This document shows, in pieces, positions 16,420 through 24,325 of a stretch of 29,205 nt of DNA. The notes beneath the pieces were generated by a model. The model was given only the letters and a program-made list of their open reading frames with translations, was not told the origin of the DNA and did not search any database. The position numbers were made by a program, and so were the translations under genes. Source of the DNA: JAZKAD01 sp040389305 (GTDB lineage: Bacteria > Pseudomonadota > Alphaproteobacteria > Rickettsiales > Rickettsiaceae); the NCBI GenBank assembly GCA_040389305.1, contig JAZKAD010000076.1, positions 1 to 29,205 of the forward strand. The letters run 5' to 3'. Position 1 is the first letter of the stretch, and each line of letters starts with the position of its first letter.

Positions 16420-16442
16420 GTCACCGCCTTAAAGGCAGTGAC
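16420..16442. terminator. Inverted repeat between the convergent 115-aa gene and queH
   Basis: Arms GTCAC and GTGAC, one C-A mismatch, then GCCT paired with AGGC around a three-base loop. It lies between two converging genes, where a bidirectional terminator would be expected. No T tract follows on either strand, so intrinsic termination is uncertain. Confidence 0.4.
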
Positions 16443-16511
16443 AAGGATCAAGATTCTGCTGGATGATATTCTCCCAACAACGAGTTATTATTACTAGGGA
16501 TTGAGAGAGTA

Positions 16512-17174
16512 TTAAACTTCTTTCAATTTTTCCTCGTAAAACTGTTCTCCTATAGCTATTTCGTCTCTGCCACCGGACTTCCTCCAGCTATTGGTATCCC
16601 GAAGAGAATAAATGCATCCACAATACTCTTGTTTATAGAAATTTTCGCGCTTTGCAATTTCATACATCCTTGCAGAGCCACCATCTTTTCTCCAGTTATA
16701 TGTCCAGTAAGTGATGCCTGGGTAATGCGAGGCCGCTCTAGTTCCGGAGTCATTGATTTGCTCCATATTCTTCCAGCGTGAAATCCCCAAGGAACTTGTA
16801 ATGGTTTTAAATCCATGCTCATGAGCGTATAATGCCGTGCGTTCAAAGCGCATATCAAAACAAGCGGTGCATCTAATGCCGCGCTCCGGCTCATACTCCA
16901 TACCTTTGGCTCTAGCGAACCAGTTTTGTACGTCATAATCCGCGTCGACGAATGGGATTTTCATTTTTTCAGCAAAGCGAATATTTTCGTTTTTACGAAT
17001 CTCGTATTCTTTTTTTGGATGGATATTGGGGTTATAGAAGAAGATCTTCATGTCTATACCACTTGCAACCATCTTTTCCATAAGTTCACCAGCGCAAGGC
17101 GCACAGCAAGAATGCATAAGAACTTTGTTGTCGCCGTTATCATCCCAATTGGGAGGAATGAGGGTGTCATTCAT
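16512..17174 (-). CDS. queH: Epoxyqueuosine reductase QueH
   Basis: Reduces epoxyqueuosine to queuosine in tRNA wobble position 34, the last step of queuosine synthesis; it is the cobalamin-independent counterpart of QueG. The 220-aa protein shows the family cysteines expected to bind an iron-sulfur cluster and metal: Cys23, Cys24 and Cys27 in HSCCAPC, Cys102 and Cys105 in RCTACFDMR, Cys185 and Cys187 in EYCGCIYS. The SSLGISRWKN segment is also typical. Its ATG overlaps the stop of the transporter gene by four bases (ATGA), implying translational coupling. No other queuosine gene is in the window. Confidence 0.93.
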   Translation of the reverse strand: MNDTLIPPNWDDNGDNKVLMHSCCAPCAGELMEKMVASGIDMKIFFYNPNIHPKKEYEIRKNENIRFAEKMKIPFVDADYDVQNWFARAKGMEYEPERGIRCTACFDMRFERTALYAHEHGFKTITSSLGISRWKNMEQINDSGTRAASHYPGITYWTYNWRKDGGSARMYEIAKRENFYKQEYCGCIYSLRDTNSWRKSGGRDEIAIGEQFYEEKLKEV

Positions 17175-18418
17175 GTGTTTATTATTTTTCGATTACTCTC
17201 TTCGAAGAAGCGTAAGGTAAATAAAGTTACAATCGCTATTGCTGTAAGATAATACGCAATTGCAAATTTGTCACCTGTATATTGTACAAAAATCATGCCT
17301 ACCATCGGGGCAGTGCCCCCAAATAAAGCTGCGCTGATATTATAGGACAATGCAACACCTGTAAGACGCGTTCTCGTTGGAAATAATTCGACCAATACGG
17401 TGGGAATCGGACCCATATAAGCGCCTAATATGGCAGCCAGAAGGGCCATAGAAATAGCCGCTAATGTAACATTCATTTCACCGAGCATATAAAGGCATGG
17501 ATATACAAACACCGCTATTCCCAAAGCACCAGCTACCATTACCGGTTTTCTTCCGATGCGGTCAGATAGCATGGCAGAAAGGGGTAGGGCGGTCATGAGA
17601 GTGATAAGTATTATAGTACTTACCTGCGATGCTGCGCTTGCTGCATACCCAAGTTTTTGCATGAAGCTTTCTATGAAAACCGTCATTGTATAAAATGGAG
17701 CGGTGACAGTGAGGTAAACTCCCATTCCTATTAATAATTGTTTCCAATGCTTAGTCACGGTCTCATGAAATGGGTTGGTTGTAATAACTTTATTTGCTTT
17801 AGCTTCTTGATATAGAGGACTTTCTGCTAGTTTGCTTCTGATATATAGACCAATTAAGCCGATAAAAAATCCTCCGATGAATGGTATCCTCCATCCCCAA
17901 GAAGCTATGTCTTCTGTGGACATAAAACAAGATAAAATCCAGGCAGTCATAGATCCAAAAAGCATACCTATGCACATACTAATAAATGGAGTACTTCCAG
18001 CCAGTCCGCGTTTTTCTACGGGTGCATGTTCAACGATATAGGTAATGCAGCTACTAAATTCACCTCCAAGAGAAAAGCCCTGCAATAAACGTGTGCAAGT
18101 TAAAAGTATAGGAGCGGCGATACCTATAGCTGCATAGGAAGGCAATAAACCTATGGCGGCTGTTGGGATAGCCATAGTAATTATGCCAAGCATTAGCGCA
18201 AGCTTTCTTCCTAAGCGATCGCCAATACTTCCAAATACAACGCCTCCTAAGGGGCGAACAATAAAGCCCGCTGCGAAAACGGCCAATGTAAGAATTTCTC
18301 TAATCTCAGAATCTGGGAAAAAATGCATGCCAAGTATAGGAGCAAATTGTGCGTATAATGCATAATCGTACCATTCTAGAGCATTGCCTACCATCCCTCC
18401 GACAAGGACTTTTCTCAT
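17171..18418 (-). CDS. MFS transporter of the metabolite:H+ symporter (ProP/KgtP-like) family
   Basis: A 415-aa inner-membrane protein with about 12 hydrophobic segments. The family signatures are visible: the N-terminal GNALEWYDYALYAQFAPI of MHS transporters, the loop 2-3 motif GSIGDRLGRK (residues about 63-72), and RLLQGFSLGGEF in the fourth-fifth helices. MHS members take up small solutes such as proline/betaine, dicarboxylates or shikimate with protons; the substrate here cannot be assigned. Intracellular alphaproteobacteria often carry many ProP-like copies. AGAGAGAG before the ATG supports the start, and a good promoter lies at 18451-18478. It is translationally coupled to queH. Confidence 0.93.
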   Translation of the reverse strand: MRKVLVGGMVGNALEWYDYALYAQFAPILGMHFFPDSEIREILTLAVFAAGFIVRPLGGVVFGSIGDRLGRKLALMLGIITMAIPTAAIGLLPSYAAIGIAAPILLTCTRLLQGFSLGGEFSSCITYIVEHAPVEKRGLAGSTPFISMCIGMLFGSMTAWILSCFMSTEDIASWGWRIPFIGGFFIGLIGLYIRSKLAESPLYQEAKANKVITTNPFHETVTKHWKQLLIGMGVYLTVTAPFYTMTVFIESFMQKLGYAASAASQVSTIILITLMTALPLSAMLSDRIGRKPVMVAGALGIAVFVYPCLYMLGEMNVTLAAISMALLAAILGAYMGPIPTVLVELFPTRTRLTGVALSYNISAALFGGTAPMVGMIFVQYTGDKFAIAYYLTAIAIVTLFTLRFFEESNRKIINT

Positions 18419-18450
18419 TTTCTCTCTCTGTAAGTTTTTACTCGTAGTTA

Positions 18451-18478
18451 ATTATAGACCAATACTCCGAGCTGGCAA
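18451..18478 (-). promoter_or_regulatory. Sigma-70-like promoter for the MFS-queH operon
   Basis: Minus strand: TTGCCA, 16-base spacer, perfect TATAAT, ending 32 bases before the ATG at 18418. Confidence 0.6.
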
Positions 18479-18544
18479 TAATATAAATCATTACTAATTC
18501 CATATTTAGTGCAGGAGTTATTCTTCGAATCATTTCTGTTGTGC

Positions 18545-18571
18545 GGGAACGAGTGGGGGTGTGGGAGCGGG
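18545..18571 (+). other. G-quadruplex-type motif
   Basis: Four G tracts of 3, 5, 3 and 3 Gs on the plus strand, separated by loops of 7, 3 and 3 bases. This meets the usual G3+N1-7 definition. It lies just past the stop of the minus-strand ankyrin/TPR gene and upstream of the transporter promoter. Confidence 0.7.
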
Positions 18572-18580
18572 ATTGTATAA

Positions 18581-19591
18581 CTATATTTCTGCGTCGATAT
18601 GGACATGAGAAGATGCCCCCGTTGTTACAACATCTTCTGTATCAGTATCTTCTCCAGAGGAATATGCCAATAGATCATCTATAAAAAGGTCGCTAGCTCT
18701 ATCTGAGTGATCTTCGGAACTACTAACGCTTTTTAAAGCATCTAATTGCTTATTTATTGTATCTACCTTTTCCTGTATCTCCCTATATTTAATACGAGAT
18801 GGCTTATGATCTAAAGCCGCTTTATAACGTTCAATTGCTTTATGTATCAGAGAACCACTGTCCTCATCTGTGCATTCGTGACTCCAATGTTGATATAATG
18901 CCCCAAGTTTAGAATATGTAACATAATATTTAGGGTGAAGTTTTAAAGATTTATCGTAATATTCCTCAGCTTTTTGGAATAGACCTTGTTTAGTGCATAT
19001 ATCTCCTGCAGCGCGCATAACAGTAGCAGCCTTTTTTTTATCAACCGCCATGTCTACAAGCACCGTAATGACGCCTTCTTGCTCATGCTGAATGGCGGTA
19101 GAGATAATCATAAGTTTATGATTACGATTACCAATGTCAAGATGCTGGCGTATTGTATCAACATCACCTATTTTGGCTGCATAAATGCAAGCTTCAATGC
19201 TACTAGATTTGGAAGTTGTCGCGTCCATAGTAGTACCTTCGCTCTCTTCGCTACCCTCCAGCATCGCTAGATAAGGAGCAATAATTTCCTTTGCTTCTTC
19301 AGATGTTCGAAGTACTCTTTCATTAGCGCTTGCAATACTTTGCGCTAATTTCTTTTTATTCACGCCAGATCGATTAGCGTGATCAAGAAGCAAGAGCAAT
19401 AACTCTAAATCTTGGTTGCGTAATGCGTTAAAAAAAAATGCACCACGATCGTAACATATATTTATATCTTGCTTATCGAGCGTGCTCTTGACTGAGCTAA
19501 GAAAACCCTCCTTACAATCATCACTTAATGTTGCGTGTCTTAGTAATTCTTCTCTTGTCATATATTTGCTCTTTATGCTACGCATCATCAT
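18581..19591 (-). CDS. Ankyrin/TPR-like protein with acidic C-terminal tail, candidate effector
   Basis: A 336-aa protein starting at ATG 19591, with GGAG at 19598-19601; the frame is open further upstream but that extension lies inside the preceding gene. Residues near 40-75 (FFFNALRNQDLELLLLLLDH) and 130-180 look like ankyrin helices. Residues about 190-290 contain TPR-like units, for example KQGLFQKAEEYYDKSLKLHP. The last 50 residues are rich in Ser, Asp and Glu and probably disordered. No enzyme motif is visible. Its start overlaps the stop of the protease-like gene by 14 bases, so the two are coupled. Acidic tails occur on type IV effectors of some intracellular bacteria; its role here is inferred. 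Confidence 0.7.
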   Translation of the reverse strand: MMMRSIKSKYMTREELLRHATLSDDCKEGFLSSVKSTLDKQDINICYDRGAFFFNALRNQDLELLLLLLDHANRSGVNKKKLAQSIASANERVLRTSEEAKEIIAPYLAMLEGSEESEGTTMDATTSKSSSIEACIYAAKIGDVDTIRQHLDIGNRNHKLMIISTAIQHEQEGVITVLVDMAVDKKKAATVMRAAGDICTKQGLFQKAEEYYDKSLKLHPKYYVTYSKLGALYQHWSHECTDEDSGSLIHKAIERYKAALDHKPSRIKYREIQEKVDTINKQLDALKSVSSSEDHSDRASDLFIDDLLAYSSGEDTDTEDVVTTGASSHVHIDAEI

Positions 19592-20363
19592 GATTTGCTC
19601 CAGACAATTGAGTATCATTAGACATAGTAAGAGCTTCTGAAACGAAAGGATGATGTTGTGGAGGTGCGAACGTCGCAATATTATCATTAATAAATTTTTT
19701 TAATGCATCAATAAACTCACATAATTTATCATGTGGTACGTCAGCAAATTTTTGTAATATAGCATCATGCTCCACGCTAACAGCCTTCTGTTTGCCCTCC
19801 TCGATTTTTGCTGATTTTAAATAATCTTTTTGAGCTTGTATCTTTGTTTCCAAGTCATATAAAACTCTAGCGCCATCACGATCAGTCGATTGTTTTTCTC
19901 TAAGAGGTAGAACTTTATGTTTACCTGTAAGATTTTTGTTAACATCTGAGTTGTTGGTTACTACCTGTACTACAGACAACTCGCTAACATAAATGGTATC
20001 ACTTGCTAGTTTTTCTAGAGAAAATGAAACTTTTGGAGTTTCGGTCATAGAATTAAGACCAAACGCAATCTTTATTGCTATATCCACGCAATCTCTAAAT
20101 TGATTAGCGTCTGGCCCATGAGGGTGATTTTCTGGAATGGTATAAATTTGCAATGGTTTCTGAGGCGTAATGATATCAACCCATCTATTATCAGTGATTG
20201 CTGCGCAAGATACACTTACAAAGGCTTCGATTACATGATGATCAAGATGTTTGCTAAATTCCGAGTTACTAGGATCAACAACAAAAATCTGAAAATTTGT
20301 GTACCCATCTTTATCTATATCTATAACTTGTTTGTACAAAACTACAGAATGAACTTCCGGCAC
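19578..20363 (-). CDS. CE-clan cysteine protease-like domain (3' part of a frameshifted gene)
   Basis: 261 residues from a GTG at 20363, but the protein-like frame runs further upstream (including FDKEKDGSIKHKSG) to about 20447 without a start codon. This and the overlap with the preceding frame indicate it is the second half of a gene interrupted by a one-base loss. Catalytic-looking residues occur in CE-clan order: His5 in EVHSVVLY, Asp30 in VVDPSN, Gln88 and Cys92 in QFRDCVDIAIKIA. In adenain, Ulp1 and bacterial CE effectors the order is His, Asp/Glu/Asn, Gln, Cys. Such enzymes remove ubiquitin or SUMO, or acetylate host proteins. A helical C-terminal region follows. Activity and secretion are inferences; the motif spacing is seen directly. 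Confidence 0.65.
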   Translation of the reverse strand: MPEVHSVVLYKQVIDIDKDGYTNFQIFVVDPSNSEFSKHLDHHVIEAFVSVSCAAITDNRWVDIITPQKPLQIYTIPENHPHGPDANQFRDCVDIAIKIAFGLNSMTETPKVSFSLEKLASDTIYVSELSVVQVVTNNSDVNKNLTGKHKVLPLREKQSTDRDGARVLYDLETKIQAQKDYLKSAKIEEGKQKAVSVEHDAILQKFADVPHDKLCEFIDALKKFINDNIATFAPPQHHPFVSEALTMSNDTQLSGANHDDA

Positions 20364-21079
20364 GCCGGATTTATGTTTGATAGATCCGTCTTTTTCTTTA
20401 TCAAAATATCTACAACCACTGCTTTTTGAGTGTTTTCTAAAAGAGCCTTAATGGCCTTTGTTAGCAGTTCTATTTCTATAGGGTGTAGTAATTTGCCTTT
20501 AGATGTTTTATCAGAGGCGGCTTTTGAACTTCCTGATTTTTTAGATGTAGTTGTAATATCTTCTGTTATTTGATTTGATTTTACTCCCAGCAGGGCGCCA
20601 GAAGATTCTACCTTCATAGATGTTAAATCAACACTATAGCGTACTACAAAGCCTAGAGATGGCGAAGGATCTAATGTATAAGTCTCATCAACAAAGACCA
20701 AGCCTGGATGAGTTTCTAGATATTTTTCATATGTCTCTACGGCGTTTTGATATTTTGATAATGTACTATCTTTTTTTACCTTTAAATTCAAGCACTCCGC
20801 AGTTAGTTGTTCAATTACGCTGTCTAGATTATTTACTCCCGAGGCATTAATATGCTTTAGCGATAATATCAAACCACCTAATTCTTCTAAGCGTTGATCT
20901 ATCCTCTCAGAAGAGCATCGGATTAATGTGGATGATGTATAGTGCTCATTACTCAGACTTCTTTCAAACACAAGAGGAGGGGTGATAGAGCGTTCTGCTA
21001 ATTCGTTTCTTTCTAACCACTTATCATGCGTATCTTCGCGTGATATAGTTTTATAATCAGTTTTATAAGATTTCAACAT
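20342..21079 (-). CDS. N-terminal part of the frameshifted CE-protease-like gene
   Basis: 245 residues as read, ending at a stop inside the next frame. The final 20 or so residues (after about AVVVDI) look like out-of-frame translation. Adding one T to the T run at the position corresponding to 20403-20406 would join it smoothly to FDKEKDGS of the downstream frame and give one protein of about 500 aa. The N-terminus is helical and hydrophilic with no signal peptide; a Ser/Thr/Lys-rich linker lies near residues 180-205. AGGA before the ATG supports the start and a promoter candidate is at 21123-21151. I do not recognise the N-terminal domain. Confidence 0.65.
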   Translation of the reverse strand: MLKSYKTDYKTISREDTHDKWLERNELAERSITPPLVFERSLSNEHYTSSTLIRCSSERIDQRLEELGGLILSLKHINASGVNNLDSVIEQLTAECLNLKVKKDSTLSKYQNAVETYEKYLETHPGLVFVDETYTLDPSPSLGFVVRYSVDLTSMKVESSGALLGVKSNQITEDITTTSKKSGSSKAASDKTSKGKLLHPIEIELLTKAIKALLENTQKAVVVDILIKKKTDLSNINPACRKFIL

Positions 21080-21122
21080 ATATCCTGCCTTACTGTTAAT
21101 TACTGATAGCGTGCATATAACA

Positions 21123-21151
21123 AGTGTAGCATATTTAATGTATCTTTACAA
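21123..21151 (-). promoter_or_regulatory. Promoter candidate for the effector-like operon
   Basis: Minus strand: TTGTAA, 17-base spacer, TACACT, ending 43 bases before the ATG at 21079. Each hexamer matches 4 of 6 consensus bases. Confidence 0.35.
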
Positions 21152-21223
21152 TTATTTTGAAATAGCCTCCGAAATTTATGATATACCCTGTGGTTACTTT
21201 AAATCCATGGGAAAAAACTCAGT

Positions 21224-22024
21224 TTATAGTAATCTTATGCTGTACTTGGCTAAGTTATTGTATATTTCGCGTGCTAATAAACTCATAGTTTGGTCTAGAA
21301 TATTCATAATGTCTGGGGGGTTGGAGATAAGTAGCCCGCATTTTTGAAGGCCTGCGGTCTCAATACGGCTCATATCAAATTCCAGTATCAAGGTCTCGCT
21401 ATAGCCAATTTTCTTGTATCCTTCATAAAAAGTCTGCACTACCTTATCATCTTTAATGGGGTACCATAACATTGTCATCCCACTGGAAAAGCGCTGCTTG
21501 ATGAGACTCATAACTTTCAAAGTTTTTTCAAACTCATTCGTAACTTCAAATGGAGGGTCTAGTAAGATGAGGCCGCGTTTTTCCTTCGGCGGCCAGAAGG
21601 CTTTGACTGCAAGATAAGCGTCTAGATGGTGAATCTCCGCTCCGCCCATCATATTATTTTTCAATGTCACATGATCTTCCTCATGCAACTCGCATGCTAT
21701 AAGCCTATCATTTTCTCGGATGACATGAGACGTAATCATGGGCGACCCTGGATATAGCCCATTGTGACTCCGAACAATCCTTATATATTCACTGAGTAAT
21801 TCATTACTAAAATCACGATCTATAAACCTCTTGATGCCATTCAAACTCTCGTTAGTTTTCTGAGATTCTACGGAATCAAGGTTGTATAGCCCAAGTCCTG
21901 CAAAAGCATCGAGTACAGCAAAAGGCTTATCTTTTGATTTAAGTTTTTGTAGCAGCGCGATGAGAGTAATATGCTTTACTACATCCGCGAAATTACCAGC
22001 ATGATAAATATGTCTATAGTTCAT
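21224..22024 (-). CDS. rlmJ: 23S rRNA (adenine2030-N6)-methyltransferase
   Basis: Uses S-adenosylmethionine to methylate A2030 of 23S rRNA. The 266-aa length fits RlmJ. Visible motifs are the family N-terminus YRHIYHAGNFADVVKH, the SAM-binding DAFAGLGLY (residues 39-47), and the catalytic DPPFE (156-160) of the N6-adenine class. A late NPP is also present (SNPPDI). It is the last gene of the tatB-like/GT2/terC/rlmJ series, 21 bases after terC. There is no clear ribosome binding site. Confidence 0.95.
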   Translation of the reverse strand: MNYRHIYHAGNFADVVKHITLIALLQKLKSKDKPFAVLDAFAGLGLYNLDSVESQKTNESLNGIKRFIDRDFSNELLSEYIRIVRSHNGLYPGSPMITSHVIRENDRLIACELHEEDHVTLKNNMMGGAEIHHLDAYLAVKAFWPPKEKRGLILLDPPFEVTNEFEKTLKVMSLIKQRFSSGMTMLWYPIKDDKVVQTFYEGYKKIGYSETLILEFDMSRIETAGLQKCGLLISNPPDIMNILDQTMSLLAREIYNNLAKYSIRLL

Positions 22025-22045
22025 TAGTTCGGGTATTTAATATTA

Positions 22046-22948
22046 TTATATCTTGGGCGCACGTAGCGAAGCTAGAACTCCTCCAAGCAAAATTGCGAAG
22101 GTAATACCAAGTGACAATAATGTAGGGATTTTACCAAAGAAATGCACTAAGAAAATTTTACTACCTATAAACATCAGAACTATAGCTAGAGAGTATTTAA
22201 GGTATTTAAATCTCTCTACTAGATCTGAAAGGCAGAAGTACAAAGCTCTCAGACCTAGAATAGCGAAGATATTCGAGGTGTAGACAATATAAATATTATC
22301 CGTGATAGCAAATATTGCTGGGATGCTATCTAAAGCGAATAATAAATCCATCGCCTCTATGGTGAGAAGAGCTAAAAAAAGATCCGTAAAGTATAACTTA
22401 TTATTTTGTCTAAACCAAAATCTATCTTTCTGCGAAGGGTCATTCGAAATATTCAAATATTTTTTAGCTAACTTGATGACTATATTATTTTCTGGGCGGA
22501 ATTCAGAATTAATGGTGTAAAGTATTTTAACTCCGGTCAGAATCAGAAGCGTGCCAAAGACGTATAATATCCAATCAAATTTCTCTATAAGTACAGCTCC
22601 AGAATATATCATAGCTCCGCGCAGAACTATTACGCTAAGAATTCCCCAGAATAAAACTCTATGCTGCCTCTCGGATTTAATATCGAAGAATTTAAAAATT
22701 ATTGATATAACAAAAATATTATCAAGAGATAGCGCCTTCTCTATAAGATAACCGTTAAAATACTCTCCGGCCTCTTGGGTTCCTATGCTATAAGCTATCC
22801 ACATACCGAATATACATGCGGAGACTATATAAAATACACTTAGCTTTGCACTGGATGCAAAGTTCATCTCTCTGTTCTTAGTTCCAAACATACCTAGGTC
22901 GAATATCATAAGAGTCGTAACTACGGCAAAAAACACTAACCACATCAT
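22046..22948 (-). CDS. TerC/Alx family membrane protein, probable metal exporter
   Basis: A 300-aa integral membrane protein with about eight to nine hydrophobic helices. The two conserved acidic signatures are present: EKALSLDNIFV (residues 70-80) and EAMDLLFALDSIPAIFAIT. Characterised members (Alx and related TerC proteins) export manganese or affect metal loading of exported proteins. The start ATG overlaps the stop of the glycosyltransferase gene by four bases, so they are translationally coupled. Substrate inferred from the family only. Confidence 0.93.
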   Translation of the reverse strand: MMWLVFFAVVTTLMIFDLGMFGTKNREMNFASSAKLSVFYIVSACIFGMWIAYSIGTQEAGEYFNGYLIEKALSLDNIFVISIIFKFFDIKSERQHRVLFWGILSVIVLRGAMIYSGAVLIEKFDWILYVFGTLLILTGVKILYTINSEFRPENNIVIKLAKKYLNISNDPSQKDRFWFRQNNKLYFTDLFLALLTIEAMDLLFALDSIPAIFAITDNIYIVYTSNIFAILGLRALYFCLSDLVERFKYLKYSLAIVLMFIGSKIFLVHFFGKIPTLLSLGITFAILLGGVLASLRAPKI

Positions 22949-23856
22949 GATACAAACTTCCTTAATTTAGATTTGTCATAAACTTCAATACGTTCTCTCA
23001 TCCAAAGCTCCATTGTCTCGTCTCGAAGAGGTGTGGTGAACTTACTTAGAATGTAACGTAAAAAATACTTTGACCATACTCTGGGTATGAATCTTTGCTT
23101 GCGATACCATGACCAAGATTTTGCCATTTGTTTTCGAAGTGTTAGGGATTTATATTTACGTGCTATATGCATATTATCTTGCATAAAAAGATACCTGGCG
23201 TAAGCGGTGTCGTGATTTTCTTGTAATTTATTACTAGATAAACGCTCTTGATTTAGATCAATATTACAAGATGTTATCTTGTTGGTAGTTACAAACTTTG
23301 TATGCTGTGCTAGGCGAAGCGAGATCGAATAATCTTGCACAAAGACTCTCTCGTCGCATCCACCAATTCTTACTAGAAGCTCTCGATCTACGATTAAGCC
23401 TCCACCGCATGGGTGAAAAGATAAAGCCTTCTCAAGAGCGTCATCATAGACTGTAACTTTGTGATTAAACTGCGTTTTTTCTAAAGTAACATCATTAACA
23501 TGACGCCCATGACTCATTTTACTGTTATATTGTTTTGCAAGCTCTACCAAGGTAATGATCGAATCTGGGTAAATGTAATCATCACTATCACCAAGATACA
23601 CCCATTGCTTTGTCGCGAGCTTTAGGCCTGTATTTACAGCAACTGATGGCCCTTGGTTTTCTTGAGATACTATAACTGAGTTTGGAAGATCTCTGCAAAG
23701 AGTATTTAACACTTCAAGAGAATTATCTGTGGAGCCATCATTTACAAAGATGTAATCTAAATCTAAATTCCCCATCTGAGATTTTAGAGAATTTATCATC
23801 TTCTCAAGACACTTGGATTTATTATATACGGTAAAGATACAAGAGACACCGTTCAT
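22945..23856 (-). CDS. Family 2 glycosyltransferase
   Basis: A 303-aa GT-A fold enzyme that transfers a sugar from a nucleotide donor. The N-terminal fold is clear: SCIFTVYNKSKCLEKMINSL, the nucleotide-binding FVNDGSTDNS (Asp40), and a metal-binding DSDD (residues 90-93) in place of the usual DxD. No membrane segment is visible, so it is cytoplasmic or peripheral. The C-terminal third is basic and may contact membrane lipids. Acceptor unknown; surface polysaccharide or glycolipid is likely for this family. It begins in a TAATG overlap with the TatB-like gene and ends in an ATGA overlap with terC. Confidence 0.92.
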   Translation of the reverse strand: MNGVSCIFTVYNKSKCLEKMINSLKSQMGNLDLDYIFVNDGSTDNSLEVLNTLCRDLPNSVIVSQENQGPSVAVNTGLKLATKQWVYLGDSDDYIYPDSIITLVELAKQYNSKMSHGRHVNDVTLEKTQFNHKVTVYDDALEKALSFHPCGGGLIVDRELLVRIGGCDERVFVQDYSISLRLAQHTKFVTTNKITSCNIDLNQERLSSNKLQENHDTAYARYLFMQDNMHIARKYKSLTLRKQMAKSWSWYRKQRFIPRVWSKYFLRYILSKFTTPLRDETMELWMRERIEVYDKSKLRKFVS

Positions 23857-24158
23857 TATTCGGACCTCTTAATAACTTGAGTTTTCAATAGTTTATGATA
23901 ATAAGCTTTAATATCGTCAATCTCATATTTGCCATCATATTTACCCTCGAGCTCTATTATCTTCCCTAGATATTTATTCATTTCATTGACATTCTCTGGA
24001 GAGTTTTTGGGTTCCTCTAAATGATGCATAATATCTTTGTAAAGACCCTGTAAATACTTTCTTGCAGCTCGAATATTCTTAAATATAGATGGGATATCTT
24101 CTGGCTTTAGCACAAGCACAGCGATAATCAATATCAGTAATATTTCAGTAATAGACAT
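23856..24158 (-). CDS. tatB: TatB-like twin-arginine translocase subunit
   Basis: A 100-aa protein from ATG 24158 (a TTG at 24179 would add seven residues). It has one N-terminal membrane helix (ITEILLILIIAVLVL) followed by the hinge KPEDIPSI and an amphipathic helix (FKNIRAARKYLQGLYKDI), the TatA/TatB plan. Length and the Glu in the membrane segment favour TatB, which with TatC forms the receptor for folded proteins with twin-arginine signals. tatA and tatC are not adjacent, which is unusual though common in fragmented genomes. Its stop overlaps the glycosyltransferase start (TAATG). No clear ribosome binding site. Confidence 0.8.
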   Translation of the reverse strand: MSITEILLILIIAVLVLKPEDIPSIFKNIRAARKYLQGLYKDIMHHLEEPKNSPENVNEMNKYLGKIIELEGKYDGKYEIDDIKAYYHKLLKTQVIKRSE

Positions 24159-24261
24159 AAAGCTGTATTTTTTAAACAATGGTTACAAAACCACTTTCCC
24201 AAAGATTTTTCAAGAGCTAAGTAGCTTTGAGGAGTTATTTTTTTAAAAAAGAAGGAATATT

Positions 24262-24290
24262 TTTACATAAAATACTTCCTATGGTATTAT
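24262..24290 (+). promoter_or_regulatory. Sigma-70-like promoter for dnaE
   Basis: TTTACA, 17-base spacer, TATTAT, ending 27 bases before the dnaE ATG. Both hexamers match 5 of 6 consensus bases. Confidence 0.6.
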
Positions 24291-24309
24291 CAACACTTCA
24301 TTTATAGCA

Positions 24310-24325
24310 ATGACTTCATGACTTC
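24310..24325 (+). repeat. Eight-base tandem duplication at the dnaE start
   Basis: ATGACTTC occurs twice in tandem. The first ATG opens a three-codon frame (MTS) whose TGA overlaps the dnaE ATG at 24318, giving an ATGA junction. No ribosome binding site precedes either ATG. Confidence 0.75.

Noticed and set aside
16556..16936. 126-codon frame on the minus strand inside queH
   Set aside because: It overlaps queH in another phase; queH has all its family cysteines, and the alternative has no recognisable motif.
19592..19687. Upstream extension of the 336-aa ankyrin/TPR gene
   Set aside because: The 32 extra codons lie within the preceding gene and there is a GGAG site correctly placed for ATG 19591.
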